Assembly (NCBI RefSeq): GCF_009753675.1 | Contig: NZ_WQLV01000004.1 | Location: 124,001-188,000 of the forward strand | Length of the DNA: 64,000 bases | Direction: 5' to 3' | Source of the DNA: Parasedimentitalea huanghaiensis | GTDB lineage: Bacteria; Pseudomonadota; Alphaproteobacteria; Rhodobacterales; Rhodobacteraceae | Part shown: one piece after another, positions 1-8,909 of the stretch | Position numbering within the stretch: the first letter of the stretch is position 1 | Layout: every line of letters begins with the position of its first letter | The notes under the pieces: model-generated | Told to the model about the DNA's origin: nothing | Database searches by the model: none | What the model saw: the letters and a program-made list of their open reading frames with translations, nothing else | Position numbers and translations under genes: made by a program

Positions 1-907
1 CCTGGGCGCAAACCTGTTCATCATGAATCAAGGCATCAAAGTAGACCCAGGTATATCCCCCTGCACCCCAGGTACTTTCAGTGCGCGAGGCGGTGCGGCG
101 GGCCTCCAGTTCAAGTGCCGGGTATGATCCAAACCAACGGGGTAACATATGGTTGCCAAGGGCGCGCATGTGGCGATTGTTCTGCGGATCCAGGTCGATC
201 AGGAGTTCATAGTCATTGGCAACGCAAAGGGTGTCATCACGTCGGCCGGGTAAGAGCGCGCATTTGGCGGCCGCCAGCATTGGGCTGTCGAGCTTGCCGG
301 TATCATACGGTGCCAGCAGGGCACTGGCGCGATCAAAATGTGCTGCGCAGCGGCGGCGATTTGCGGCAGGTACGATGGTTTCCCACCCGGTACCGCGCCA
401 CGTCCAGCCAATGTCGATATGTGCCAGGGCTACGACTGCGGCCAAATAGGGATCATCACGATGAGATTGCCGCACAGCCTCAAACGCCATAATGCCGTCG
501 ATCAGCGGCCTAGCATCTGCCTTGTGGCCCTCACTGAGCGCATGTTCAACAGCATTGATCACATCCGCGCGGGCGCCAAAGGCAAGGAGCTCCGCAATTG
601 GCATCCCGCCATGAGTTTTGTCGCGGGCCAAGTCCGCCGTTTTGATTTCAGCTGAAAGTTCGTCCCAGCGCTCTTGGCGAGCGAGAAATTGCCCTTGTGT
701 CTGTGCTGCGCGGCAGGCGACATCATCGGCGCTGTGTTCCATCACTGGAATGGACAGGCTGTCTTCGGGGTGTGAAGTGGGAAAAGTCGTCTCTACGGGG
801 ACGGCCACAGCAGCGGGTGGCGTCTTTTTCAACAGGCTGAAACGATCACCAAAGGAATTGATCAATCGGGAAAGGGTATCCCGTGCCTGTTGAGAAGGGT
901 TGAGCAT
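1..907 (-). CDS. Hypothetical protein, C-terminus beyond the window
   Basis: An open frame on the minus strand starts with ATG at 907 and stays open to base 1, giving about 302 residues with no stop, so the C-terminal end lies outside the window. The N-terminus begins MLNPSQQARDTLSRL. The protein is soluble-looking, alanine-rich and mostly helical, with no signal peptide or membrane segment. A Pro/Val-rich linker lies near residues 30-55, and a Trp/Tyr-rich stretch follows after about residue 260. I do not recognise the family. Later residues (LIDLDPQNNRHMRALGNHML) resemble a TPR-like helix pair, but this is weak. The next two genes lie upstream on the same strand, so the three may be cotranscribed. 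Confidence 0.7.
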   Translation of the reverse strand, partial: MLNPSQQARDTLSRLINSFGDRFSLLKKTPPAAVAVPVETTFPTSHPEDSLSIPVMEHSADDVACRAAQTQGQFLARQERWDELSAEIKTADLARDKTHGGMPIAELLAFGARADVINAVEHALSEGHKADARPLIDGIMAFEAVRQSHRDDPYLAAVVALAHIDIGWTWRGTGWETIVPAANRRRCAAHFDRASALLAPYDTGKLDSPMLAAAKCALLPGRRDDTLCVANDYELLIDLDPQNNRHMRALGNHMLPRWFGSYPALELEARRTASRTESTWGAGGYTWVYFDALIHDEQVCAQ

Positions 908-1058
908 AAGCAATATCCGATGAGTTGGCAGCAGCAAGTATTCGTCTGGCAACCATCACCCGGCATTGGGGCGCAAAAAGGGCAAGGATGGGGAGTTCAG
1001 GTTTTGAATTGGGGTAATCGCGTGACATTTTATGAAAGGCCCGCAGTAGTGCACCGGG

Positions 1059-1493
1059 TCAGAACACCGTGAAGTGATGTCGTTCTGTCTGCACCCCGCG
1101 CAATTGTAGCGCGTTTTCCAACATAAGATGTGGCGGCAAAACCTGTGGGGGCAAGCGCAGTTTGTCGCCGGAGGTCAGGATCAGAGTGACGCGCACCGAA
1201 AAATCCCAACGGGTGTCAAACCGGACTAAGTTGATCTGATCCAGGGTCACGCTATCTGAAAGCTGTCCGCTACGCCAAATGACTTGGGTGGCATCAAGCG
1301 TCAGTTCCGAGCGGGTGTTGCGCCATAGGTCCCAAAGCGCTGGTAGGGTGGGCAGTGCCAAGAATGCGACGGCCCACCAACTGGCCTGCAAAACAACGAC
1401 GGCAAACGTTAAGGTTGTATAAATCCCCACCAACGCCACACAGAGCTTTACTGTGCGTGCTTGTCTGGTGAAGTGGCAGGGAGCTTTGGTCAA
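1059..1493 (-). CDS. Small two-helix membrane protein, unknown function
   Basis: 144 residues, using a TTG start at 1493 because no in-frame ATG precedes the conserved-looking part. Two adjacent hydrophobic segments at roughly residues 17-52 form a membrane hairpin. A soluble C-terminal half rich in beta-strand pattern follows (ELTLDATQVIWRSGQL and the strands after it). This layout, a short transmembrane hairpin plus a PH-like beta domain, is seen in many small bacterial membrane proteins of unknown role. I assign no function. It sits 35 bases downstream of the next minus-strand gene and is probably cotranscribed with it. Confidence 0.6.
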   Translation of the reverse strand: MTKAPCHFTRQARTVKLCVALVGIYTTLTFAVVVLQASWWAVAFLALPTLPALWDLWRNTRSELTLDATQVIWRSGQLSDSVTLDQINLVRFDTRWDFSVRVTLILTSGDKLRLPPQVLPPHLMLENALQLRGVQTERHHFTVF

Positions 1494-1528
1494 GTTTACT
1501 CTGTGTTGTGACGGTTAAAGGGAGGAGC

Positions 1529-2059
1529 TTATCGCCCGGAGATCTTAAAAGCGATACGAAGATCTTCCAGCGCTTCTTTTTGGCGTTGACTTAAACCAGA
1601 TGGCGGCAGGCTACCTTTGATCACCTCCATCAGCGGAGGCAGTATTTCTGCCCCGCCGAGTTTATAAGTCTTGCGGGCCAGTCGGGACACAGCAGTATCA
1701 GCACCACCACATTGCGAAACGAGCCAACGGCCCAGAACCAGTGCCTCTTCGGCCGAGGGTCGATCCATGTCCAACTGTTGTTGTAGCTGAACGATTAAGT
1801 CGTCTCGCTGGTCCTGTGTGGGTAATCCATCCAGTTCCTGAAACGCCATGGTCAGAGCTGCGATGGCCAGGTTGGCATCGTCGATGTTTTCAACGGGGTG
1901 CACATCGGTCTGACGGTGAAAGCCGAACCGGCGGGCGGCCAGTCGCACGTCGTTGGCCATATCGACAATGTCTCCAGCCATATGGGCAGTGTTGCGAGCG
2001 CGGTTCAGAAAGAAATAGACTGCTGCGATGACGCCGACGGCGGCAATTAGGAAGGGCAA
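1529..2059 (-). CDS. Membrane-anchored helical protein, unknown function
   Basis: 176 residues with a TTG start at 2059; a GGAG lies about nine bases upstream on the minus strand. Residues 1-18 form an N-terminal membrane anchor (MPFLIAAVGVIAAVYFFL). The rest is a soluble, strongly helical domain of about 150 residues with many Asp, Glu, Gln and Leu. The even helical spacing recalls TerB-like all-helical domains, but no diagnostic motif is visible and I do not assign a family. It lies 65 bases beyond the stop of pepN on the same strand, so it could be read from the pepN transcript. Confidence 0.6.
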   Translation of the reverse strand: MPFLIAAVGVIAAVYFFLNRARNTAHMAGDIVDMANDVRLAARRFGFHRQTDVHPVENIDDANLAIAALTMAFQELDGLPTQDQRDDLIVQLQQQLDMDRPSAEEALVLGRWLVSQCGGADTAVSRLARKTYKLGGAEILPPLMEVIKGSLPPSGLSQRQKEALEDLRIAFKISGR

Positions 2060-2124
2060 GGCAAGAACTCCAAATACGAGACGCTTAAAATGCCCTTCCA
2101 GATGAACTTAGTTTGTCATGATGA

Positions 2125-4677
2125 TCAACCGTTGAGAATACGGGTGATCATCTCGTTGGTATCACGGCTCAGATTTGCGGTTGCCAACATGCGCTCCAGT
2201 TGGCTGCGGATTAGTTCCTGGCGAGTGCTGTCATATCGTTTCCAAGTCTGGAAAGCCGAGCACATCCGGGCCGTGGTTTGTGGGTTCAGCGCGTCCAAGA
2301 TGATCAGGTTGTCGGTTAGCAGCTTATAGCCGGCGCCGCCAGCATAGTGAAAACCGGCCTGGTTCATCGCCAAAGCCCCCATCACCGCGCGGAAGCGGTT
2401 GGGGTTCTTCATGTCGAACAGCGCGTGTTTTGTCAGTTCTGAGGCAACAGATGCGGCTTTCTCTGGCGCGGCACAGGCCACTTGTAGACCGAACCATTTG
2501 TCCATGACCAGACGATCACCTTGCCACTGATCATAGAACGCCTGCGATTGTGTCTCGCCGTTTTCTGCCTTGAGCAGGCAAGCAAGAGCGGCATTTTGTT
2601 GGGTCATGTTATCGGCGGCGTCATACTGGCGGGCAGCAGCCTCTCCACTATCCAGACGCGTCAGCAGGGACAGGATGCGCGCGTTGAGGTCTCGTTTGCC
2701 CGCGCTTTCTGCATCCGGGCTATAGGCGCCTTGTACGGTGGTGTCGGCGTAGAGCCGGGGCAGACTGTCAGTGAGCGCTTCAGCCAATGTTTGGGCAAAG
2801 GTTTCAGCCGCGTCATAGATGGCCTGCGGGTTTGGTGTGTGACCGCGTTCAAACAAGGTTTGGGCAAGATCCGACTGGCTGGGTGGCGATAGAACTAGCG
2901 CGCGGAAGGCTGGGTCCAGACTGTCATCGCGCACCAGCTTGGTCAGCGCATCCAGATAGTCGGCGTCAGGGGCTGCGCCGTCCAGTACCATGGCGACGCG
3001 GGATTCTTTGGCCAGTGTGTTGCCTGCTTCCCAGCGATTAAACGAGTCGCTGTCGTGCGCCAGCAAAAAGGCGCGTTCGGCGTTGGTGCTTTCGCGTTCC
3101 AAAATGACCGGAGCCGAGAATTCGCGCAGGACTGATGGGATCGGTTTGGCAGGCAGGCCTTCGAAAGTGAAACTCTGTTTGGCCTCGGTCAGTTCAAGCA
3201 CCTCTGTTCCGCGCACCTCATCTCCGTTCTGGCCAAGTAGACCAACAGCCACCGGGATCACCCGAGGGTCTTTGTCTGGCTGGCCCGGAGTGGGCGGTGT
3301 CGATTGCTCTAGCGTTAACGTGTAGGTGCCATCAGCGTAATCGTCAGTCACCTTGATACGCGGGGTGCCGGCCTGACTGTACCATTTGCTGAACTGGCCC
3401 AGGTCGCGGCCGGTGGCGTCTTCGAACACCTGCAACCAATCCTCGATGGTGCAGGCCTGACCGTCGTGGCGTTCGAAATACAGGGCTACCGCTTTGGCGT
3501 AGGCGTCATCGCCAACCAGACGTTTCAGCATGCCGATGACCTCGGCACCCTTTTCATAGATAGTTGCGGTGTAGAAGTTGTTGATTTCCTGAAAACTTTC
3601 AGGTCTGACCTGATGTGCCAGCGGGCCGTTATCTTCGGCGAACTGGCGACCGCGTAGATCAATCACGTCCGAGATCCGTTTGACCGAGGCAGAACGCATG
3701 TCAGAGGTGAATTGGCTGTCGCGGTAGACGGTCAGACCCTCCTTTAGGCAGAGCTGGAACCAGTCGCGGCAGGTGATGCGGTTGCCGGTCCAGTTGTGAA
3801 AGTACTCGTGGGCGATAATTGCCTCGATACGTTCGAAATTTGCATCTGTGGAGGTTTCTGGGCTGGCAAGGACGCAGGAAGAGTTGAAAATGTTCAATCC
3901 CTTGTTCTCCATGGCGCCCATATTAAAGTCGTCAACGGCGACGATATTGAAGATATCGAGGTCATATTCCAGACCATAAACATCTTCGTCCCACTTCATC
4001 GACTTGATCAGGGCCTCCATGCCGAACGAGCATTTGTCCTCATCCCCCGGGCGGACCCAGATGTTCAGTTCTACGTCTTTGCCAGACTTGGTAGTAAAGC
4101 GGTCGGGGTGGTTGATCAGATCACCAGCCACCAGCGCAAACAGGTAGGCGGGTTTGGGCCAGGGATCGTGCCATTCAGCCCAGCCGTCGCCGCTGCCTGT
4201 TGGGTTACCATTGGATAGCATGACCTTTTCATCGCCCTCAACCCGAACGGTAAATGTGCTCATCACGTCGGGGCGGTCGGGGTAGAATGTGATCTTGCGG
4301 AAGCCTTCGGCCTCACATTGGGTGCAGTACATGCCGTTCGACATATACAGACCTTCGAGCGCGGTGTTGGTGACCGGGCTGATTTCGACTTCGCTTTCCC
4401 AAACAAATGGCGTGCTGGGTACATCACAGGTCAGCCCCTGTCCGGTGACGTCGGGCGAAACAGGCTGTCCATCGATTTTGGCGGCGATCAGTTTTAACTG
4501 CTCGCCATGCAGAAAAAAGGACCTGTCTACTGCGTCAGGCTTTGGGGTGAATTCAATGCGGCTGACCACGCGGGTCGCCCTAGGAGACAAATGAAAGGTT
4601 AGGTGAACTTCGTCCACCTGAAAACCGAAAGGTGTGTAATCCTTAAGATAGATCGTTTCCGGTGTTGCTTCGGCCAT
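2125..4677 (-). CDS. pepN: Aminopeptidase N (M1 family)
   Basis: 850-residue M1 zinc aminopeptidase that removes N-terminal residues from peptides in the cytoplasm. The exopeptidase motif GAMEN is present (in DFNMGAMENKGLNIFN). The zinc site HEYFHNW is an HExxH motif followed by the third ligand in KEGLT about 18 residues later. Length matches the E. coli PepN type (about 870 residues) with its long helical C-terminal domain. I chose the ATG at 4677 (MAEATPETIYL) because AGGAG sits just upstream; an in-frame start 19 codons earlier has no such site. Assignment to PepN is secure from the motifs and length. Confidence 0.95.
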   Translation of the reverse strand: MAEATPETIYLKDYTPFGFQVDEVHLTFHLSPRATRVVSRIEFTPKPDAVDRSFFLHGEQLKLIAAKIDGQPVSPDVTGQGLTCDVPSTPFVWESEVEISPVTNTALEGLYMSNGMYCTQCEAEGFRKITFYPDRPDVMSTFTVRVEGDEKVMLSNGNPTGSGDGWAEWHDPWPKPAYLFALVAGDLINHPDRFTTKSGKDVELNIWVRPGDEDKCSFGMEALIKSMKWDEDVYGLEYDLDIFNIVAVDDFNMGAMENKGLNIFNSSCVLASPETSTDANFERIEAIIAHEYFHNWTGNRITCRDWFQLCLKEGLTVYRDSQFTSDMRSASVKRISDVIDLRGRQFAEDNGPLAHQVRPESFQEINNFYTATIYEKGAEVIGMLKRLVGDDAYAKAVALYFERHDGQACTIEDWLQVFEDATGRDLGQFSKWYSQAGTPRIKVTDDYADGTYTLTLEQSTPPTPGQPDKDPRVIPVAVGLLGQNGDEVRGTEVLELTEAKQSFTFEGLPAKPIPSVLREFSAPVILERESTNAERAFLLAHDSDSFNRWEAGNTLAKESRVAMVLDGAAPDADYLDALTKLVRDDSLDPAFRALVLSPPSQSDLAQTLFERGHTPNPQAIYDAAETFAQTLAEALTDSLPRLYADTTVQGAYSPDAESAGKRDLNARILSLLTRLDSGEAAARQYDAADNMTQQNAALACLLKAENGETQSQAFYDQWQGDRLVMDKWFGLQVACAAPEKAASVASELTKHALFDMKNPNRFRAVMGALAMNQAGFHYAGGAGYKLLTDNLIILDALNPQTTARMCSAFQTWKRYDSTRQELIRSQLERMLATANLSRDTNEMITRILNG

Positions 4678-4754
4678 GTCGCTCTCCTGTGTCTCGCTTT
4701 GACACAGGTGTAGAGCAAGGTTGCGCAACTGCAAGTGGACTTGGCCTGAGTGGG

Positions 4755-5408
4755 TCAGAAATCAGTGAAAATTCCAATTATGTTTTCGAGTGGAACAAAG
4801 CCAATGCCACCCACTCTTTGAGGCACTCGGCTATCAGTTGCGTTGTCCCTATGGTCTCCTAAGACGAACACATATCCATCTGGTATGTGGTATTCGCCTG
4901 TGAAATCTATGGCTGTACTGCCGAGGTCCAATACCTCATAGGATCGACCATTTGGCAGTGTTTCCGTGTACCTATCTACCGGGCAATGGCCATTTTCGAT
5001 TTTTGAGATGTCTCTACAACGGGGCACAGGGCGTTGCCGTAGATCGAACCACACCGGTTCGTGCTGCTCAGAAGTCACCACCTGCCCATTTAGCCAAAGA
5101 CGGCCTTCGTTCATTTTGACCGTGTCACCGGCGGTAGCCGCGACACGAAAAACAAATTTCTGATCGGAGTTTTGGGAGAGTTTGAAGATTATGACATCGC
5201 CTGCGTCCACAGATTGGGTGGCGGGGTCGAAATACTCGGCCCGTGCGCAGTCCCCTCTGTTCAGGGTGGGGGCCATGGCGTCTGACGAAATAACCCACAT
5301 ATGGTGGTTGCCAAGCAGGCAAACAGGGCAACCACATTGCGGGATGTCTTCTGCCAGCGCAGGGAGGGCGAAAAATGTCAGCAACGCTGTAAGGAGAGAG
5401 AACTTCAA
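4755..5408 (-). CDS. Secreted signal peptidase I-like protein lacking the catalytic dyad
   Basis: About 217 residues with a TTG start at 5408 that gives a clean Sec signal peptide (MKFSLLTALLTFFALPALA, cleavage after Ala19). ATG starts further upstream, for example at 5510, are possible but add an unlikely N-terminus. The rest has the S26 fold markers: SSDAMAPTLNRGD at 41-53, FRVAATAGDTV from 87, and GDHRDNATDSR near 184-194. In active enzymes the residue just before MxPTL is the catalytic Ser and the residue before the Arg of the KR box is the catalytic Lys. Here these are Ala44 and Phe87. The mature part carries six Cys, three of them in CGCPVC right after the cleavage site. It is probably a periplasmic non-peptidase. 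It is divergent from glcB. Confidence 0.75.
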   Translation of the reverse strand: MKFSLLTALLTFFALPALAEDIPQCGCPVCLLGNHHMWVISSDAMAPTLNRGDCARAEYFDPATQSVDAGDVIIFKLSQNSDQKFVFRVAATAGDTVKMNEGRLWLNGQVVTSEQHEPVWFDLRQRPVPRCRDISKIENGHCPVDRYTETLPNGRSYEVLDLGSTAIDFTGEYHIPDGYVFVLGDHRDNATDSRVPQRVGGIGFVPLENIIGIFTDF

Positions 5409-5592
5409 ATCTAAAAATCCACCCAAAATGGGAAAAAAGCAATGAGAGAAAGCAATTGTCTGGAGTATTGTTCGGGAGTTTCTTGAAAAGCAAGAGGCTG
5501 ACTTCGGCATTCGCGATAAGTAGGCTTGTTGCTGACAGGAAACGAATGTTTTACTTACCCGTAGCATACTATTGTGTACCGCTGGAGGGAAA

Positions 5593-7728
5593 ATGACAAT
5601 TCGGGTTGAAAAGCATGGGCTGCAAGTGGCAGCTGAATACGCGGATTTCATTGAAAAATCGGCTCTTCCGGGGACGGGTGTGCAGGTGGATGCCTTTTGG
5701 CAAGGTCTCAGTCAGCTGGTGCATGACTTTGGCCCAGAGAACCGGTCCCTTTTGGCCAAAAGGGAAGAGATCCAAGGCCAGATTGATGCTTGGCACATTC
5801 AACACCGCGAGACGCCACATAATGCAGAGGCCTACTCAGCGTTTTTGCGGGACATTGGCTATTTGCTGCCCGAAGGCGATGATTTTGAGATTGAAACAGA
5901 GAACGTAGATCCGGAAATTGCACATGTGCCCGGACCACAGCTGGTGGTGCCAATCACCAATGCGCGTTTTGCGCTGAACGCAGCAAATGCCCGTTGGGGG
6001 TCGCTGTATGACGCATTGTACGGCACCGATGCCATGGGAGACCTGCCCGTGGGCAAAGGCTATGACAGTGCGCGTGGCGCGCGCGTTATTGCCTGGGGGC
6101 GCGATATGCTGGATAGGGTCTTTCCGCTGGTGGCCGGATCCTGGAGTGACATTATGGAAGTGTCGATGCAAGGAGGGGCTTTGTCACCTGAATTGTCCAA
6201 TTCTGCCCAGTTTGCAGGCTACGTTGGCAAAGCAGAAGCTCCGTCTCGGGTGCTGCTAAAGAACAATGGGTTGCATGTTATTCTCGAGATTGATGCCACA
6301 GGGACTATTGGAGCGGCCGATCAGGCAAGCATCAATGACATAACGTTGGAATCGGCCCTGTCGACAATCATGGATTGTGAAGACAGCGTAGCCGCCGTTG
6401 ATGCCGAGGACAAAGTATTGGCCTATGGCAACTGGCTGGGCCTGATGAAGCGTGACCTGTCGGTTGAGGTACACAAGGGGAGCAGCAGCTTTACCCGCAG
6501 CCTGAACCCCGACCTTGACTATACCAAAGTGGCGGGCGCGCAGGCTTCGCTGAAGGGGCGTTCCTTGTTGCTGGTGCGCAATGTTGGGCATTTGATGACC
6601 AACCCTGCTGTTCTGGACCGCGACGGGGTTGAGGCTGGCGAAGGCCTGATGGATGCAATTACCACAGTGATGATTGCCATGCATGATCTGCAGGCAGAAG
6701 GTGGCAACTCGCAACATGGCTCGGTCTATGTGGTTAAGCCCAAGATGCACGGTCCTGAAGAAGTGGATTTTGCCTGCCGGATTTTCGACCATGTGGAACA
6801 GGCGCTCGGCCTGCCGCGAAACACTGTCAAAATTGGCATCATGGACGAAGAGCGCCGCACCAGTGCCAACCTTAAGGCCTGTATTCGGGCGGCACGCTAT
6901 CGGGTAGCCTTTATCAACACAGGTTTTCTGGATCGCACTGGGGACGAGATTTATACGGCAATGGAAGCCGGGCCCATGGTGCCCAAGGGTGAGATGAAAT
7001 CAACGCCCTGGATTTCGGCCTATGAAGACCGCAATGTGGATATCGGGCTGGCTTGCGGGCTGAAAGGGCGCGCTCAGATTGGCAAAGGCATGTGGGCGAT
7101 GCCGGATCTGATGCAGGCAATGCTGGAGGCCAAAGCTGGGCACCCGCAGGCTGGCGCTACATGTGCCTGGGTGCCATCGCCGACTGCTGCAACACTACAT
7201 GTCACACATTACCACGAAATCAATGTTCATGAGGTTCAGGATCATCTGAAGGCGGGGGGGAGCCGTGGAACCCTGCAGGATCTCCTGACGATACCAGTCA
7301 TGACCGGTAAGACCCTTTCCGATGATGCCATCACCCGTGAGATCGAAAACAACGCGCAGGGTATCCTGGGGTATGTGGTGCGCTGGGTGGATCAAGGCGT
7401 TGGGTGTTCAAAGGTGCCGGACATTAACAATGTTGGTCTGATGGAAGATCGCGCCACCTGTCGGATCTCCAGTCAGGCACTGGCCAATTGGCTGCATCAC
7501 GGTGTGGTGGATGAGGCGCAGGTTCACGCGGCAATGCAAAAAATGGCTGCGGTTGTGGACGCACAGAATGCAGCTGACCCAGACTATCGCCCTATGGCGC
7601 CGGAGTTTGACGGTCTTGCCTATCAGGCGGCCTGTGATCTGGTGTTCAAAGGGCGGGTCCAGCCGTCAGGATACACCGAACCCGTGTTACATGCGCGACG
7701 CTTGCAACTGAAATCTGCGGCGGGCTGA
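5593..7728 (+). CDS. glcB: Malate synthase G
   Basis: 711-residue malate synthase of the G type, condensing glyoxylate with acetyl-CoA to malate in the glyoxylate route. Length fits the monomeric G form (about 720 residues) and not the A form (about 530). Recognisable blocks are [19 protein letters not shown], the [17 protein letters not shown] segment with active-site residues, [11 protein letters not shown], and the C-terminal [19 protein letters not shown] region. The ATG at 5593 (MTIRVEKHG) follows a strong GGAGGG, so it is preferred over the upstream in-frame GTG. Transcribed alone. A hairpin plus dispersed element follows its stop. Confidence 0.96.
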   Translation: MTIRVEKHGLQVAAEYADFIEKSALPGTGVQVDAFWQGLSQLVHDFGPENRSLLAKREEIQGQIDAWHIQHRETPHNAEAYSAFLRDIGYLLPEGDDFEIETENVDPEIAHVPGPQLVVPITNARFALNAANARWGSLYDALYGTDAMGDLPVGKGYDSARGARVIAWGRDMLDRVFPLVAGSWSDIMEVSMQGGALSPELSNSAQFAGYVGKAEAPSRVLLKNNGLHVILEIDATGTIGAADQASINDITLESALSTIMDCEDSVAAVDAEDKVLAYGNWLGLMKRDLSVEVHKGSSSFTRSLNPDLDYTKVAGAQASLKGRSLLLVRNVGHLMTNPAVLDRDGVEAGEGLMDAITTVMIAMHDLQAEGGNSQHGSVYVVKPKMHGPEEVDFACRIFDHVEQALGLPRNTVKIGIMDEERRTSANLKACIRAARYRVAFINTGFLDRTGDEIYTAMEAGPMVPKGEMKSTPWISAYEDRNVDIGLACGLKGRAQIGKGMWAMPDLMQAMLEAKAGHPQAGATCAWVPSPTAATLHVTHYHEINVHEVQDHLKAGGSRGTLQDLLTIPVMTGKTLSDDAITREIENNAQGILGYVVRWVDQGVGCSKVPDINNVGLMEDRATCRISSQALANWLHHGVVDEAQVHAAMQKMAAVVDAQNAADPDYRPMAPEFDGLAYQAACDLVFKGRVQPSGYTEPVLHARRLQLKSAAG

Positions 7729-7747
7729 ACCATTTGATGGCGCGATT

Positions 7748-7805
7748 GAGGGGGCTGTCTGCCCCCTCATACTCCCCCGAGGATATTTCTGGCTAGGTGA
7801 ATGGG
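7748..7805 (+). repeat. Hairpin plus GAGGATATTT intergenic element, copy 1
   Basis: A perfect 8-bp stem (GAGGGGGC at 7748-7755, GCCCCCTC at 7761-7768) with a five-base loop is followed by CCCCCGAGGATATTT (7774-7788) and GGCTAGGTGAA. The same order of hairpin, GATATTT core and GCTAGaTGAA occurs at 40436-40510 and, inverted, at 27315-27360. The hairpin may end glcB transcription although it lacks a clear T-run. The rest of the 7729-8094 gap shows nothing else that I can name. Confidence 0.6.
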
Positions 7806-8094
7806 CTCCGGGGGGCTGTGGCAGGGCGGAAATCTGTGCAGGCGAAATTCAACGGTGGAAAACTATATCATTGATTTAGGCACACCGTCGCAGAGTTCTT
7901 TCACTTGGTGATCTCTCGCCCAACCAGTGGGCTTGATTTTCCAGGCAGGCTGGGACTTTGGTCTGCTCGGTTGATCGGTTTCATTGGAGAAGCTGCTGTG
8001 CAGCCATGAACATGTGGTTGCGCCCCGTTGCATGGTTGCGTGTTTGAAGGGGGATGGATACCGTTGAACGACTTAATTAGATACGAGTAGGCTC

Positions 8095-8874
8095 ATGACA
8101 CGTCCCCGGGTTGGTATTATTGGCAACACTTACCTGATCAATGATCAGTATCCAGCCCATGCAGGGGGGACCATGAACTCTGAGGCGGTGGCAGAGGTGG
8201 CGGGATGTATGCCGTTATTGATTCCGTCGGATCCACGGTTCTTATCAGTCGAGGAACTGCTGGAAACTTTTGACGGCTTTCTGCTGACAGGTGGGCGGCC
8301 GAACGTACATCCGCAGGAATATGGTGAAGCTGAGACCGCCGCACATGGTGCTTTTGACCGGGCGCGTGATGCAATTGCATTGCCGCTTGTGCGGGCCTGT
8401 GTCGAACGCGGGCTACCGTTTCTGGGCATCTGCCGTGGGTTTCAGGAAGTCAATGTGGCCATGGGAGGAACCCTGTACCCGGAGATCCGCGATCTGCCGG
8501 GGAGGATGAACCATCGAATGCCACCGGATGGAACGCTGGAAGAAAAATTTGCCCTGCGCCATGTGGTTGAGATGTCTGACGGTGGTGTGTTTCACCAATT
8601 GTTGGGCGCGCGCGAGGTCATGACCAACACGCTGCACGGGCAGGGTATCAAAACCCCTGGATCACGCATCGTGGTAGATGGCTATGCTAACGATGGCACG
8701 CCCGAAGCAACCTATGTCAAAGATGCACCGGGTTTCACACTGGCGGTGCAATGGCACCCTGAATGGGATGCTGCAAATGACCCGGTCTCACGCCCATTGT
8801 TTCAGGCGTTTGGCAAGGCTGTGTATGCCTGGGCCGCTGGGGAGAGGCCACAAGGGGCGCTGCGAACTGCGTAA
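8095..8874 (+). CDS. Class I glutamine amidotransferase-like hydrolase (peptidase C26, PuuD-like)
   Basis: 259 residues of the gamma-glutamyl-gamma-aminobutyrate hydrolase family. The nucleophile elbow is GICRGFQEVNVAMGGTL with the catalytic Cys, and the His-Glu pair is in QWHPEWD near the C-terminus. The N-terminal RVGIIGNTYLINDQYPAH is typical of this family. Known members cleave gamma-glutamyl amides such as gamma-glutamyl-GABA in putrescine breakdown. No other put/puu gene is near, so the substrate stays open. It stands alone between glcB and a convergent cyclase gene, with no strong ribosome site at its ATG. Confidence 0.88.
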   Translation: MTRPRVGIIGNTYLINDQYPAHAGGTMNSEAVAEVAGCMPLLIPSDPRFLSVEELLETFDGFLLTGGRPNVHPQEYGEAETAAHGAFDRARDAIALPLVRACVERGLPFLGICRGFQEVNVAMGGTLYPEIRDLPGRMNHRMPPDGTLEEKFALRHVVEMSDGGVFHQLLGAREVMTNTLHGQGIKTPGSRIVVDGYANDGTPEATYVKDAPGFTLAVQWHPEWDAANDPVSRPLFQAFGKAVYAWAAGERPQGALRTA

Positions 8875-8909
8875 ATATGCGATTGAAGAAGCATCCAGAT
8901 GGATCCGCG

